64,000 nt of DNA from Epiperipatus broadwayi (taxonomy: Eukaryota > Onychophora > Udeonychophora > Euonychophora > Peripatidae). Positions 12,090 through 25,578 of this stretch are shown piece by piece (positions within the stretch are counted from its first letter, which is position 1; each line of letters starts with the position of its first letter). The position numbers were made by a program, and so were the translations under genes. The stretch covers positions 1 to 64,000 of the forward strand of contig JAQFVV010012971.1 of NCBI GenBank assembly GCA_028023455.1, read 5' to 3'. The notes beneath the pieces were generated by a model, which saw only the letters and a program-made list of their open reading frames with translations, did not search any database and was not told the DNA's origin.

Positions 12090-13469
12090 TTGTTTACTAA
12101 TATTCCTGTTGAAGAAGTATTAAATATAATAGCTCAGAACAATGATTTACCTGATTTTATTATTCCTTTAGCAAAACATTGCCTTGAAAATACATTTTTT
12201 GTTTATAATTCTCAACTGTTTAAACTAATTAAAGGACTTTCTATGGGATCCCCACTGTCACCTGTCATTGCTGATCTTTTCATGGACAATTTTGAAAGTC
12301 AAGTATTATGTGCAGCTACTAAAAAACCTTCTATTTGGCTTAGATATGTGGATGATACTTTTGTCATATGGCCTCATGGAATTGATTCTTTAAATTCTTT
12401 TCTTGCTTTTATAAATAATTGGCATCCAAATATTAAATTTACTATGGAAGTGGAAAATAACAGATCACTTTTTTTTCTAGATGTTTTAATTGCAAGAAAA
12501 TGTGATGAAACATTGTCAATATCAGTTTACAGAAAATCCACTCATACAAACAGATATCTTAATTTTAATTCTCATCATCATCCTGCACAAATTTTTTCTG
12601 TAGCTAAAAATCTTTTCACTAGAGCTTATAATTTATCTGATAAAGAACATCTTTCTCAAGAAATAAAACTTACAAAAAGTATTCTGCTTTCTAATAATTA
12701 TAATAAAAACATCATATGTAAGGCTTTATATAACATTAATACTAAAAAGAAAAAAGAGGATAGAATTGATAATTCTTCTTTTAATAGAGTAATTTTGCCT
12801 TACATTAGGGGGATTACTGATAAAATCAGTAGAAGACTATCTTGTTTTAATATAAAGACCACTTTTTCTACTGGCAAAAAAATTGGTGATTTTTTGTATA
12901 AACCTAAAGACAGAATACTTTTGGAATACCAAGGAGTTTATGAAATTCTGTGTTTCCAGTGCTCAAGAGGCTACGTGGGTCAGTCTAATAGATGAATTAA
13001 TGTCAGAATTAAGGAACATAAAAATGCTTTTCAACAAAAAATTAGCACATCAGTTTTTACTTCCCATTATTTAGAAACTGGTCATAAACCTAATTTTGAC
13101 AATACAAAAATACTTGCTAATTTGGAAAGATATGATTTAAGAACCATGAGAGAGTCAATTGAAATATTAAAGAGACCTACTGGTTTAAATAGAACTGATG
13201 AAGCACAACGTATTCCAGCTATGTGGAAACCTCTCTTTTTATCCAATATTAACTTAAAATTAACAGGTAAAAATACTGAGGAAAATAAACATTTTGATAA
13301 GCCTCATATTGTGAATGCTGAACTGGAATCTCATTTCTCATCTCACACACAGTCAAAATATCAGTGCTTAATGGAAAATAATACACGGTATATCCCAAAA
13401 AGTTATAATTTATCTACATCATATAACCGTGAAAACATTAAGTATAACATATATATATATATAATTTAG
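12090..13469 (+). pseudogene. Penelope-like element fragment, right arm (RT + GIY-YIG, one internal stop)
   Basis: A single frame runs from the palindrome centre to 13469 with one in-frame TGA at 12993-12995. The first codon is TTG, because the fragment begins inside the RT domain rather than at a start. Residues 1-12 hold the FTNIPVEEVLN motif. GLSMGSPLSPVIADLF lies near 50-65. The catalytic YVDD is at residues 86-89 (12345-12356), followed by the thumb to about 250. GIY-YIG begins with GVYEI at residue 282 and YVGQSNR at about 294, just before the stop. The frame then continues with the rest of the nuclease (INVRIKEH-like region) and a C-terminal tail. Such enzymes copy Penelope-like RNA onto nicked DNA ends. 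The stop aligns with a CGA codon in the left arm, a CpG-type transition, so this arm was open until recently. Confidence 0.92.
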
Positions 13470-13860
13470 CTTTGAGCATTATCACACTTATTATTTAAGT
13501 AATACTTTGGGTGCAATTTGAAAATTATAATTGCAATTTGTAATGTTATAATTGACTATTTATTAGTCTGCATTCACAACAGGTTATATTTACCTGTTTA
13601 AGGAGGTCTATTTAAACTTCTTCCAAACAATAATTTCAATCTTTGTAGTCAAATTGCAATCTTGTATAATTATACAAGATTGCAACTTGACTACAGAGAT
13701 TGAAATTATTAATTGGAAGAAGTTTAATCTTTAGTGCCTTTATAAATATATGAGACCATTATTGAAGATGGGATTCCAGCTCTATTTCTAAAAAGAGGTT
13801 GCCTTGACAACAGTTTAAAATTCTTGATTGTTATCTATAATGGGATTGTCCAAGTGTTGA
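13460..13860 (+). repeat. ~400 bp dispersed repeat, copy 1, containing a zero-loop palindrome
   Basis: Non-coding. It shares extended similarity with 21320-21665: TTAGCTTT(G/A)(A/G)GCA at the start, AATGTTATAATTGACTATTT and TATTAGTCTGCATT in the middle, and TTG(C/T)CTTGACA(A/G)CAG followed by a GTTGACTGGTTTCTAAT-type end against (TA)n. Inside this copy, 13613-13669 and 13669-13725 form a near-perfect palindrome with no spacer, whereas the other copy has only one arm. Confidence 0.7.
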
Positions 13861-13967
13861 CTGGTTTCTAATGATTTATTTATATATATAAATGAAATGT
13901 TCTTTAATCAAAAACTATTGTAATAACAATAAAAATAATAAATATAATGGTAATTAACTCTTATAAA

Positions 13968-14093
13968 CAGTCTTTCAATCCACAGAAGTACTTTCGGTTA
14001 ATTGATTAATTCTCCTCAACTGTCATTAAATTTAACAACAGTTGAGTAGAGTTAAGGAATTAACCAAAATACTTTTGTAAATAGAAAGATTGT
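13968..14093. repeat. Foldback repeat (about 55 bp arms, short loop)
   Basis: The left arm (CAGTCTTTCAATCCACAGAA onward, through TACTTTCGGTTAATT) is the imperfect reverse complement of the right arm ending AGAAAGATTGTATAT. The loop is near 14022-14036 (CATTAAATTTAACAA). It abuts the terminus of giant repeat copy B at 14100. Confidence 0.65.
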
Positions 14094-14099
14094 ATATAT

Positions 14100-17000
14100 T
14101 GTAACCCATGCACACATCACTGCTCACATACATTATATGAGCAAATGCCCAGGGCGCCAGTTCTATTAAAGAATAGAACGATTTATCATTTTTTTCTGAT
14201 TCATAATTAATGCTGAGACTCTTCTACTTATGTTTATCCTACAGCTTCGCTTAGTGAGAGGTTACAGAAAGTTCATAACATATAGAATATAAATAAATGA
14301 AGGAAGAAATACTATAAGATATCAAATAAAATATAAATCTTATTTATTAATTAACCAAATAATAAAGGCTAGCGGAGTTTTATTTATTCCATCTAACAAA
14401 ATATAATTTCAATTTGATCTCTTCGATCATCTAGTTACACTCAATAAGCTCAATACAACTCTGACAGAATAGAAAAGCATAACACTAAATAACTTTATTG
14501 TTCAGCACATACTAATCTAATAGCTGAATTAATGTTCATCTAGGAATATAAAATCAGATCTCATGGAATCTATAACACAGTTAGACTAAAGAACTATATT
14601 AGCCAGTAATTTACAACTCTAAATTATAACAAAATATAATGAAATAAATTGAATAATGTTTTACTGGGCTAGCAATTAGATAATGAAAGAAATAGGGTAC
14701 ATTTTGATCTCAATTCATCATCTAAACAACACCTGAATGATAAAACTTTTAGAAAATCAATAAATAATTAACATTTCATACAGTGTTTGGATCAAGGAAA
14801 TCAACATCATCATGTCTGGACATGTTCCTCATTAAATTAAATGAAAAGTACAATCATATCATACTAGATAAAACAAATGTGTGAGCATGTGTGGAAGTAT
14901 GAAATATGAATGTATGTTAAAGAAGAATTCTGAATACAATTTGAATAATAAAACATTTATTAAAAAAAATAGTTAAGCAAACATTTAATTTCTTTATAAT
15001 CGGTATAGGTACAACTTTTGGATGTATTTAACATCAATGGTTGAAAATTTACATAAGAACAGATAACACAATATAATTTTCTAATTTCTAATCTGTATAT
15101 TTCATATATCAAAACATCCTGATAGATTTATGAAAACACATTATATTTCTAACAATAAAATAATGAACCAAAATAAAATCTTTACATTTTATTGCAAAAT
15201 GGTTTTCAGTTATCAGTCATTTCTGATAAACATATGTAACTGAAGTAAGATAGCCCTAAACTTCAAACAATAAACTACAAAAATGTATTTTATATTCGAC
15301 ATCTTATTTTTTTAGTACTCTCAAATTATCAATTAGTTGGTAAGTCTATGATAACTAACATATGATTAAATATTTATATTCAATTATAACATAAAACTAA
15401 ACTTTTTGGCATTTTACTTCAAATGCACATTAACTAAAATAAAGTAAAGGAGTTTGAATCTAATAACAGGTATAAAATAAGAATAATGTCAAACTATATT
15501 TTGCAAAATGGAAATAAATAGCTCCATTAATCAAATATATTCTGTCCATGCAAAAATGAAGTAAAGAATTCTATTAATTAACTATGTTTTATTTTGTCAA
15601 AATAAAAATAAATAATTATACTAATTAACTATGTTTTATCTCTTTTGCTTGCTTACTCAATGATGATTGAATATTATGAAAATTGATGATATGAAACTTA
15701 AATGATAAATACAAAATGATTTGAAATGATAATTAAAGTTATACATTAATGATGGATTTTCCATATCTTTTAAATTAATACTTTATGCATGGGTCTGTAT
15801 TATGCTGTGTGTCATAAAATAAATAATTAACACTAATCAATCCAATCAGTTTACTTATGAAGTTGTAATACAATCATAATACGGACAAAGACAATGGACA
15901 ATCAAGCCTTAATCATTAACTTTACTACATCTGTTTTGTGAGAAAATCAATTCTGCTTTTATTCTTCTTTTTATCAATAAATTATCTGGCACTTGGCTAT
16001 AAGTATAAGATGAAAAAACATTCCATAGGCACATGGGCATAAAAGATTTTCACAATTCTAATCATATAAATAACAATACAACAACTCAAGTTTAACTTCT
16101 GAGACTAAATAAACTGGTGGGACAAATCTCATCATCAAAAATAATTAGGGAAATAAAATACTTGGCTTCATGAACTCTAATTCATAAATACAACTATCAA
16201 AACTGAAGGATTCAATCTACTCCTATCAAATACTTCAATACACAAAAGGGAGAGTTTATTCTATCCCACACAATATACTAGGCAATCTACCATATCAAAT
16301 ATTCAAATAACAAAAGGGGAGAGAGTACTCAATCCCATACAATATACTAGGCAATCTACCCATGTCAAATATTTAAATAACAAAAGAGGGGAGAGATTAC
16401 TCAATCCCATAAGATACCATATAACACCACTAACTTGACTCTATATAGCCACTAGATACTTTTCTTTTCAAGCATAATAAAGAACAATAAATTCATACTT
16501 AAATAAATCTCTAATCTTTCCAAATCAATTGTTCCATTCTCATCCTCTGAAACCGATAGACTTTATATTATTTTTACTTGCAATTTACACATTATTATAG
16601 TTGAATTTAATAATATACACACATATACAAGCATAATAATGCACAGACAATTTCAAATATCAGTAGGTAAAGAACTACTGTAAAATATCAATTACTAACT
16701 GTAAAAACAATAATGGATAAATATTTCATATCTGATAACATAATATTTATGACTTGGTAACATACTAATGATGGTTGAAAAACAAGGCAATAATTTCTTT
16801 TGGCAAGGGAAGACAAAATAATCTTTTTATAGTGCATTTACATTAGCCCAAATCTAAAGCAAAAGTTTGGCTTAGATAAATAATAAAGCTTTATATTCTA
16901 GGTTAAATAATTATTGAAAATAATTATTTTCTAATCTATTGAAAAACGCATGGATATACTATAAGAATTTATATAATGAGCTTCTTTTTAAAAAAGCTAT

Positions 17001-19258
17001 TACTCCTTCAACATTAAATGGATGTCTCCCTCTTTACCATGCACATATGTTTATAATGTGAGCACATGATAAAACTTATACTAAAATAATAATAAATACC
17101 TGGTATAATATTTCCTTTATATTATACACTTATGAGATGTTCTAGTAGAAGACAGTAACAAATATAATAATAAAAATCATAAAACACTGCTTAAACTATC
17201 TATTTATTAAAATAATAACAATTGATAATAATTATTAAAGTTCTTTTTTTTTCTTTTTCTTGGTTGTAAAATGAAAAGTTTATTACAGTTCTTAAATGAC
17301 ATCCCTTGGTCATATCTTAAATAATAATAATTATTAGCACAAGGATAAATACTGACAAACATAACACATTCCTGCAGGAAACAAACAACATTATTTTGAC
17401 TCCAATATATCGCTGTTAACATTATAGATAGGATAATTTTTTATTAAGAAATAAACACTTTATCATGACACGAATAAAGTAATAATTCATTATTCATTCA
17501 GGGAATATATTCAAACATTTAATTTATATCTTCAGAGCCATTCATAAATGCATATAATTATTTAACTGATAATATTTACTTAAATATCCATGATTTGGTT
17601 GGCAATATTCTACATAAAGAATTTCCACCGTAAATGAGAAGAGCAATTAACAAAGTAAAGTCATATTCAGTTTTATCTATTTTATAAATTCATTTCTCAT
17701 GGTAATGGGGATAAATAATTAGACAATCCATTAAATTATACATTTAGACTTATTTTTCAAATAGGCAAAAATATAAATAGTCAGGTGAGTGATCCAATAA
17801 TAATGACAATGAAATTAAATGATTCACACACATCCTTCCCAACCTTCTACTTTGATAACTAGCACAGATTTATTATTTAGAGTTCTCAATATGTTTAATA
17901 AAGAGTTCACACACCTTCCAACATAATAAACATATACAGTTGCTCCATTAATATTATACTTAAATTTTAAGAAAAATAATTTTGAGAAATAAACAAACAT
18001 TCTTCTTTCTTCTTTACAATTAAGTTTAAAATTTAAATGAAACAAATTTAAAATACTATTATGCATTCCCATCCTTTCTTTAATATTGGCAATTAAATTT
18101 AAATAATATATAGTATAGACACATACATATATTTTAAACAATGGTTGGAGAATCTAAATAGCTTAAGAATAAGAATTGATATACCTCATAGGGTTGTTCA
18201 CTCTGTCATGTCTGGAAACCAATAATACTTTTTTATACTTTCAAAACTTGGCTTTGGAAGAATTTAGCTTATAACAAACAAAATTGTACCATTAACTTTG
18301 TTTAAAAAGTGGATTTGGAGATGAATCAGAAGTAGGAAATTTGTCAGCAGTCCCCAATAGAATTGTAAGTAATCCTTTTTATAAATTTTAAAACATTACC
18401 TAACATTTATTCTTTAAATAGTCCAAGGTTATTTGAAATTTCAAAGGTCACCAGACAGAGACTTACTCCTCCCATTGCACCAACAATTTTAATTTATGCA
18501 AGAAACTTTCTTGTCTTGAAAAAAAAAGGGGGGGAAATATTTTGTCTTTTAAATAAATAAAAATATTAAATATTAAATTGAACTAAGAATTAAATATTCT
18601 ATATTTTTTAAAGTAACAAAATAAATTGTCCTAACAAATAAAATATTTTATAAGATAATTGTTGTTTAATAATTCACCAGTCCAATAATTTATTAATTCA
18701 CTTTAAAATTTAATTAAGCTAGTGTTTAATACTATTAGTTATGAAATTAAATATTTGGATATGAGATATGAGACTTGATGGTTTAATGAAACATATGAAT
18801 GAAAAATGAAGTTGAATAATGATACAGACATACATGAATATTTACAAATAATGTACTACAGACAGTAAACTGATATGACTAAAATGACAACTTTAATGAT
18901 GATGAGTTAAACATATTTCACTGTTTATATTGTAGATTAAAATATTAAAAGCAAATGAACTAGAGAATCATTCAAACAAATCTTAATACTGTTCTGTAGA
19001 CAAATAAAACAAATTAGCATTAACTCAAACTAAATTGACTATTTTTATGACAAGCCACCCCCTATCCTATCATTGATTATACTCCAAAGTAAGATACTAA
19101 GCATCCAATGACCCTCAAATTGCATCTATAATTATTTGTAAGCATAGTTTTAAGTCATTAATAAAAAAATTTAAAAATTTCATGTTATTTCTTTTTTTTA
19201 ATTAGATGATATCAGATGTTACTGATATAATATTATACAACTACAATTAATATTTTAA
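14100..19258 (-). repeat. Giant dispersed repeat, copy B
   Basis: This is the inverted relative of 1087-5569 and a same-orientation relative of 43742-46991. On the minus strand it ends GGGTTACA (14100-14107 plus strand) beside TATAT, matching the GGTTACA end of copy A. A purine-rich tract on the minus strand (GGATAGGGGGTGG, 19055-19067) lies where copies A and C also have one. If that is a polypurine tract, the LTR-like part is 14100-19057, close to 5 kb. Homology with copy C continues about 190 bp beyond the tract and stops near 19258 in both. Scattered small ORFs (17207-17422, 17824-18141) are not conserved and are not genes. Confidence 0.65.
16217..16440. repeat. ~76 bp minisatellite, three units, inside giant repeat copy B
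   Basis: Three tandem units share (TATCAAATA)...(ACAAAAG-GGAGAG)...(CAATCCCA-A)-type segments. The corresponding place in copy C (about 44755-44890) has two diverged units. Unit number therefore varies between copies. Confidence 0.7.
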
Positions 19259-19334
19259 CATGGATGAACCCGCAAAATATGTCATTTATATATGGAACCT
19301 GTGTAAATCTTCGTATCAACATATATATATATAT

Positions 19335-21217
19335 TGTAACGGTTGGGATGGTTGGAGCTAACAGTGATACCATATCTGCTGAACAGGGTGCCATCTAGGC
19401 TATTCGAACCTAGAAAATTTATAGAGTAGGCAGATACACACTGTTAAAAATCCAACTTTTATTTTATTGATCATTTGCCCTTGCCACTAGCTCAAGGAGA
19501 TGCAGAAACTTAATATAACTTAAAATATATTAATATTTAATAAAATAAGTCACTACCAGTAATTATACACACAAAAAAAACATTTATTTACACATATATA
19601 TAAATATTTTTTAAAATTGAGGAATAAAGTTTAGATTTAGGTTTTAACATTACTTTTTTAAAATTTAAATTACCATTTTAAATAGATTGCACAGATGGAC
19701 ATTTTAATAATAATTTACTTTTAGAGTGTTGGGCGTAAATAGGCTATATAAATTTCTCAGCTAAAAACTTTTCAAAACAATCATTCAATCTCAGACTAAA
19801 AGTTCGTAGCCAAACTAACGCTTGCTTCCAGATATATAGTCACAACCAATGCAATATGAAGGTGCTAGCATAAAACCACGCTGATAGGAATGTGCATCTG
19901 ACAGCATGATATTATTTAAAGGACATGATCCTCATCCAGAACAGGAATGTGCATCTATTTGGCGAAGGAATCAAGTATAACAATAATTATATAGAAATGC
20001 TATGTATGGGGAAGAGCAGTCATCTGCCGGCTTATAGTCCCACCATATAGCTGAAAGAAAAAAGGGTCAATGGTGCAGGAAATATGTCTGCATTCACTGC
20101 AATGATATGACTGCCTCTTGGGATCATGCATTCATTTGGGCACATTGCCCTGTATGCTAAACACACTTCACATTACATTGATATAAACACCCATATATCC
20201 CTCCACAAACATCGTCCTAACTATGAAACAAATACTCTGAAATTAACCCTTTAAAATAAACATAAACGAATTTAAACATAGTTATTAATTTTTATCCATG
20301 CAGCTATCTATACCCAACTTTAATTTGATACATTTTAAATAACACTTAACACACACAAAAAAAAAAAGAGAAATGGAAATGATTGCTTAAACAGATGCAT
20401 AAAAAAAATTACTAATAATGATTTTAGGCCAGATAATTGTTCTTATTTTCAGCTATTAATTGCAATTTTAGAAAAGTTCTTATTAGATAGACCCAAGAGT
20501 TCATACTTTACGGATTGAGCAGATTTAGAGATCCATCTTCATGATCACTTTCATAGATTGTTTGTCCTTCTTTAAAATAAAACCGCTACTTGCCATTCAT
20601 TTGGTCAGGAACTGTCATCCAGAGGCCTCAGCTGGTTGTCTGGAAAATTAAATTTATTGCAGACTTCCACATTGTAAAAATCTGCAATATAGCTAGTTAT
20701 AACGATATAGTCATAGTCAGCTCTCAGATCCCAATTATAATAATCCTTTTGATTTTATATTTTTATTAGTCTTTTATCATCCAATCTTTGGATTCATCTG
20801 GTAAGATGTCACTAATCCTTTCGTGTTTCAGTTATGGTCCATGCTGTCATTTTCATGCTTGCATTGGTCATTTAATTTCTTTGTATTCTCTTACCATTTA
20901 ATTTATTTTAAGTGCCTCAAGGGTTTGCTTTCGAACAATCATTTAATTAATAAAACAATCATTTCCATTTTCTAAGATTATAGAAATCAACATTATTTCT
21001 ATTTTTAAAATATCAATCTTTATATTTTTACTTTTTTACAAAAAAAAATATTTTCAAATACATTTTCTTAAAATAGTTTAAGTTTTCCATCTGCGTGCAA
21101 CAATATATATATTAAACAACTTTTAATTTTCAGTTTTTTTTTTTTAATAAATCAATTTTTATTCATGATATTTTTACTTTAATTTTAAAATAGTGTAATG
21201 GCATATTTTATACCGTT

Positions 21218-21220
<3 letters not shown>
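19335..21220 (+). mobile_element. Solo-LTR candidate in a (TA)n target
   Basis: The block opens TGTAACGGT and closes ACCGTTACA, an 8-9 bp terminal inverted repeat with TG...CA ends. It is flanked on both sides by ATAT of (TA)n arrays, so a 4-bp target duplication is possible but cannot be distinguished from the array. Length is 1886 bp and there is no ORF of note. A TATA-like TATATAAAT lies at about 19743-19751, with an initiator-like sequence about 40 bp downstream. AATAAA occurs near the 3' end (around 21149). Together these suggest a plus-strand LTR. A DNA transposon with short TIRs is the alternative. Confidence 0.5.

Positions 21221-21272
<52 letters not shown>
21221..21272. repeat. (TA)n array
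   Basis: About 50 bp of perfect TA directly following CCGTTACA of the solo-LTR candidate. Confidence 0.95.
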
Positions 21273-21273
<1 letters not shown>

Positions 21274-21279
21274 TATTGA

Positions 21280-21715
21280 TATTGGGATTGTCTATGTGTT
21301 GACAGATTTTAATTATATGTTAGCTTTAGGCACTATTTCGCTTATTATTTCTAAATAATACATGGGCAATTTAAAAATATTGCAGTTTGTAATGTTATAA
21401 TTGACTATTTATTAGTCTGCATTACAGTGACATGTTTATTTCATATTTAAAGAGGTTTATTTAAACTTCATTGTATCAATATTTCATACTCTATAATCAA
21501 GTTGCAATCTTTAAGTGTCCATATATATTCAATGGACCAATAGTAAGAATGGATTTACATTCTTGCTACTAAAAGGTGTGAAGGTTGTCTTGACAGCAGT
21601 GAGAAATATTGATTATTATATTTTACTGTGAATGTTTAGGTGGTTACTAGTTGGTATCTAATATATATATATATATGCAGAGTTGGTATCTAATATATAT
21701 ATATATATGCAGAGT
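21280..21715 (+). repeat. ~400 bp dispersed repeat, copy 2, with duplicated TA-side flank
   Basis: Homologous to 13460-13860. It is preceded by TTGGGATTGTCTATGTGTTGAC, which resembles the END of the repeat (TGGGATTGTCCAAGTGTTGAC at 13842). This suggests the remnant of a second, tandem unit. The end at 21640-21715 shows AGTTGGTATCTAATATATATAT...GCAG twice in tandem. From 21720 to 22980 I see only AT-rich sequence without a recognisable gene; the reading frame at 21830-22042 has no recognisable features. Confidence 0.65.
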
Positions 21716-23002
21716 TATTTGTAGATGCAGAATCATAGGAATAATGTATCATTTAAATTTTTGTACCCTCATGATGCTTCTAAATAAGAAAAAATAAATC
21801 CTAATAATTCACTTCTTTGAAAATTGAATTCAAAGAAAAGCCATAGCATTCCCAGCCTTGTTTTTTACAACACTGGTAATTTTTCTGTAAATGAGTATGG
21901 TCATTCTAATTCCAGAAGAATTAAAATAATAAGGACAAAATACAGTTAAAGATGAGTTTGTAATAAAACTACTATCTTTTTGTTCTACATAAATCTCATC
22001 ATGATATCTTGCTATGCAAAATTTTAATTTCTTTTCCACCAAATCTTATTTAAAGATCTTAAACACTTTTGTTTGTGTGGATTTCCATTGGATTTTATCT
22101 TCAGTCATATCAATGAAAATGAATTAATATTGCATAATATTTAAAATGACAGTAAAATAGATATAATGAGATCTGCCTCTTTCATGATACTCATATTCAA
22201 GTTTACTGTTAAATACATTCAAGAAAATGTATTACCTTTCATTTATTTCACATGACTAATTCTGTGAAGCTGTATCTTTATAACAATAGTTTCAGTAGCA
22301 TCCATTCTGAAAAGCAGAATTACCTTGCCATTATATTTTTAAAATCATACAGACTACACATCTTCAAATATAATTTTCCACTGTTTCTATATTGTATCAA
22401 GGTTTTCTGTCAAACTTGCATGTAATAAATTTATTGGAGAACCAGTCCTTTATACTATTAACTTAATTAAAGAAATTATATCAATATGATAAAATATTTT
22501 ATTTTTTACTCATTTTGTTGTTCTTTAATATCCAATTCCACTTGTTTTCATAAATCTATCAAGATTACATTCTTAATGTGATAACAATCCAAACTAAAAG
22601 TTGCTAAAGATTTTTCTTCCATTTCTGGCTGATAATATTTGTAACAGTGAGTTAAATAAATTATGCATAGGTTACATTCAAAATATTAAGAAAATTCTGT
22701 GATTATTCTATGTTACTGGCAGAAATTACACAATTATTAACATACTATAAAAGTGAAAGCCTTGAATAATATATCAGCATTTAAATATATGTTCAATAAG
22801 TAATTAGTATGTGCACATAGAAATTATGTAAACAAACTGAAAAGATGTACTCTCCTGTTATAATGCTTAAATAATTTATTCATTGATTGCTACACTACTT
22901 AAAACATTGACTAATCATTCTAAAAATGATGCATTTTGAAAAAAATACATGTACAAATGAAGCCTTATTTGCCATAATAGATTATTTTCCATAAAAGATA
23001 CT

Positions 23003-23062
23003 TTTTTGGAATTTATGTATCAAACCTGTGACTTTTTGGTACTTACGTATCAAACCTGTGAC
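23003..23062. repeat. 31-bp tandem duplication
   Basis: CTTTTTTGGAATTTATGTATCAAACCTGTGA is followed by a near-copy (CTTTTTGGTACTTACGTATC...). 23062-23860 is AT-rich with nothing else recognised. Confidence 0.75.
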
Positions 23063-23863
23063 ATGGCATGTATTAGACCATCAATAAATGTGTAACATTA
23101 TGATTATGTCAAATAAATTCAAGTAAACCCTGCTATATTGTCATCTGATTTCTTATCAAAATATGTTTTTTATCTGATCTTGATCTGTTTTTTTTTCCAA
23201 AACCAACTTTTTTTACCCACTTTTTGTCAAGATTTCATTCTGACACAGCTTAATTTCAATTGCATTGAATTTTTTTCTTTGTAGTTATTCATTTCAATTT
23301 TATTGTTATTTAATTCATTTGATTTTAAGTGAATAAATAACTATTTTCCCAAAACATTGAAAAACTTTGGGGTTCAGCAAAATGGTGTAATAAGCAACAG
23401 TGACAAATATTATGGCTACAGCTAGAATTATATTTGGCTGAATTTAGCATAGATGTTATAACGATGATGATGCATTCATATGCATAATGAACAAAATATT
23501 AAAAAATGGCCACCAATATGTATACTTAATAAAAGTGTTATATTTTCTTATTTTATAAATAATTTGGCTTTTTTGTAAAAAAAACAACAACATTCATCTA
23601 TTACCAACAAAATTCCATTCAATTGATATACTGTGCAATCACATGTTCATTTTGGAGGTAAAATTTTTCACTTGAACTCTCCATCTTGCCCAGAAAATTT
23701 GATCGACTTATAATAAACTACAACAGACAACTTAGATTTATTTATTGCAATAATTCCTATTATATATTAAACAGTAAGTAATGTATGTGAATATTTTATG
23801 CCTTTTTAAATAATATTTTAATGAATTCTTGTAATTTAATCCATTATGATGCCTCATATTTTT

Positions 23864-24320
23864 TGCTGAAATTCTTATCTTTAGTATTGTTATAAATTGT
23901 ATACTTTTTCATGTGAATGCCATATATATTTCTGTTTAATATCATTTAGTATTGTTATAAATGTATATTCCTCACCATTTTTTCTGTAAAAAGTCGTGTA
24001 AATGTACTTTTTAAGATTGATGATTTTTTTTGACTGAAATTCATATCTTTAGTTTGTTTTGTCTATGAAAGCATTGTAATTTATATCTTTAGTATTGTTA
24101 TAAATTGTATACTTTTTTGTGTAAATGTTGTATATATATTTCTTTAATATTATTTAATATTGTTATAAATGTATATTACTCATTATGTTTGAAATTTTTT
24201 CCTGTAAATAGTCATATAAATATACTTTTTAAGATCAGTGATTTTTTTTGCTGAAATTGATATCTTTAATATTGTTATACTTTTTCCTATAAATGTCATA
24301 TATATATATTTCGGTTTTTT
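23864..24320. repeat. ~200 bp diverged tandem repeat
   Basis: The phrase TGCTGAAATT-(C/G)-TATCTTTA-TATTGTTATA recurs near 23866, 24040-24100 and 24253. It is followed each time by TATAC-TTTTT-GT(A/G)AATG-CATATATAT and AATATCATTTAGTATTG-like segments. There are about two and a half units and they are non-coding. Confidence 0.65.
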
Positions 24321-24391
24321 TTTTAGTTTTATAAATTACACTCAAAATTGTTTATATTTTCTATGTGAAAATAGTACTAGTCCTATTACAT

Positions 24392-24631
24392 GAAGCATGT
24401 ATTATACATGCTGCACCTTTTCACCTATGTATTCAACCTGCCAATAACTTTGTAAATCTTGGAAAAACATTCTGTACAAAAGATCTGTATACTCATTACT
24501 TTTGTAAGTTTTTGTGAAAATTTCAAATACAACATCTGCATACAAGTTATTTTGGTCAGATCACAAGATTACAAAGTTATCACTGGATTGATATAAATAT
24601 GAAAAGGTGCAGCATGTCTAATACCTGCTCT
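24392..24631. mobile_element. Foldback MITE, about 240 bp
   Basis: The terminal arms read GTATTATACATGCTGCACC (left, from about 24399) and, on the opposite strand, GTATTAGACATGCTGCACC (right). Complementarity continues inward through CTTTTCA(C/T)AT and TAACTTTGTAA(A)TCTTG for most of the element. No coding capacity. The superfamily is unknown. Confidence 0.75.
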
Positions 24632-24729
24632 ATGTCACAGGTCTACTACATAAGTACCAATTTTGTATAGTAAAACTAATTTGTTTAAAATAATCTTTAA
24701 AAATCTAGCTAGCTATTTAATTATGAATG

Positions 24730-25262
<533 letters not shown>

Positions 25263-25488
25263 GGGAAGCCCAGTTGATAGGCAGATAAACAGACAGATAA
25301 ATGAGCAATTAAGTGGATAGATAGATGGATATGAAAAAAAGACAGATGGGTTGTTTTACAGATAGATAAATGGAAAAAAGATTGCTGAACAGATAGATAG
25401 ATTGATTGATAGATAATGGGAGGTTAGTATACAATCAAGTAAATAGACATATTGTTAGATAAATCAATAAATATATGGACTAATAGGT

Positions 25489-25491
<3 letters not shown>

Positions 25492-25576
<85 letters not shown>
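25492..25576. repeat. (TA)n array
   Basis: About 84 bp of perfect TA ending TATATTGTACC, the left border of the 4.25 kb block. Confidence 0.95.
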
Positions 25577-25578
<2 letters not shown>

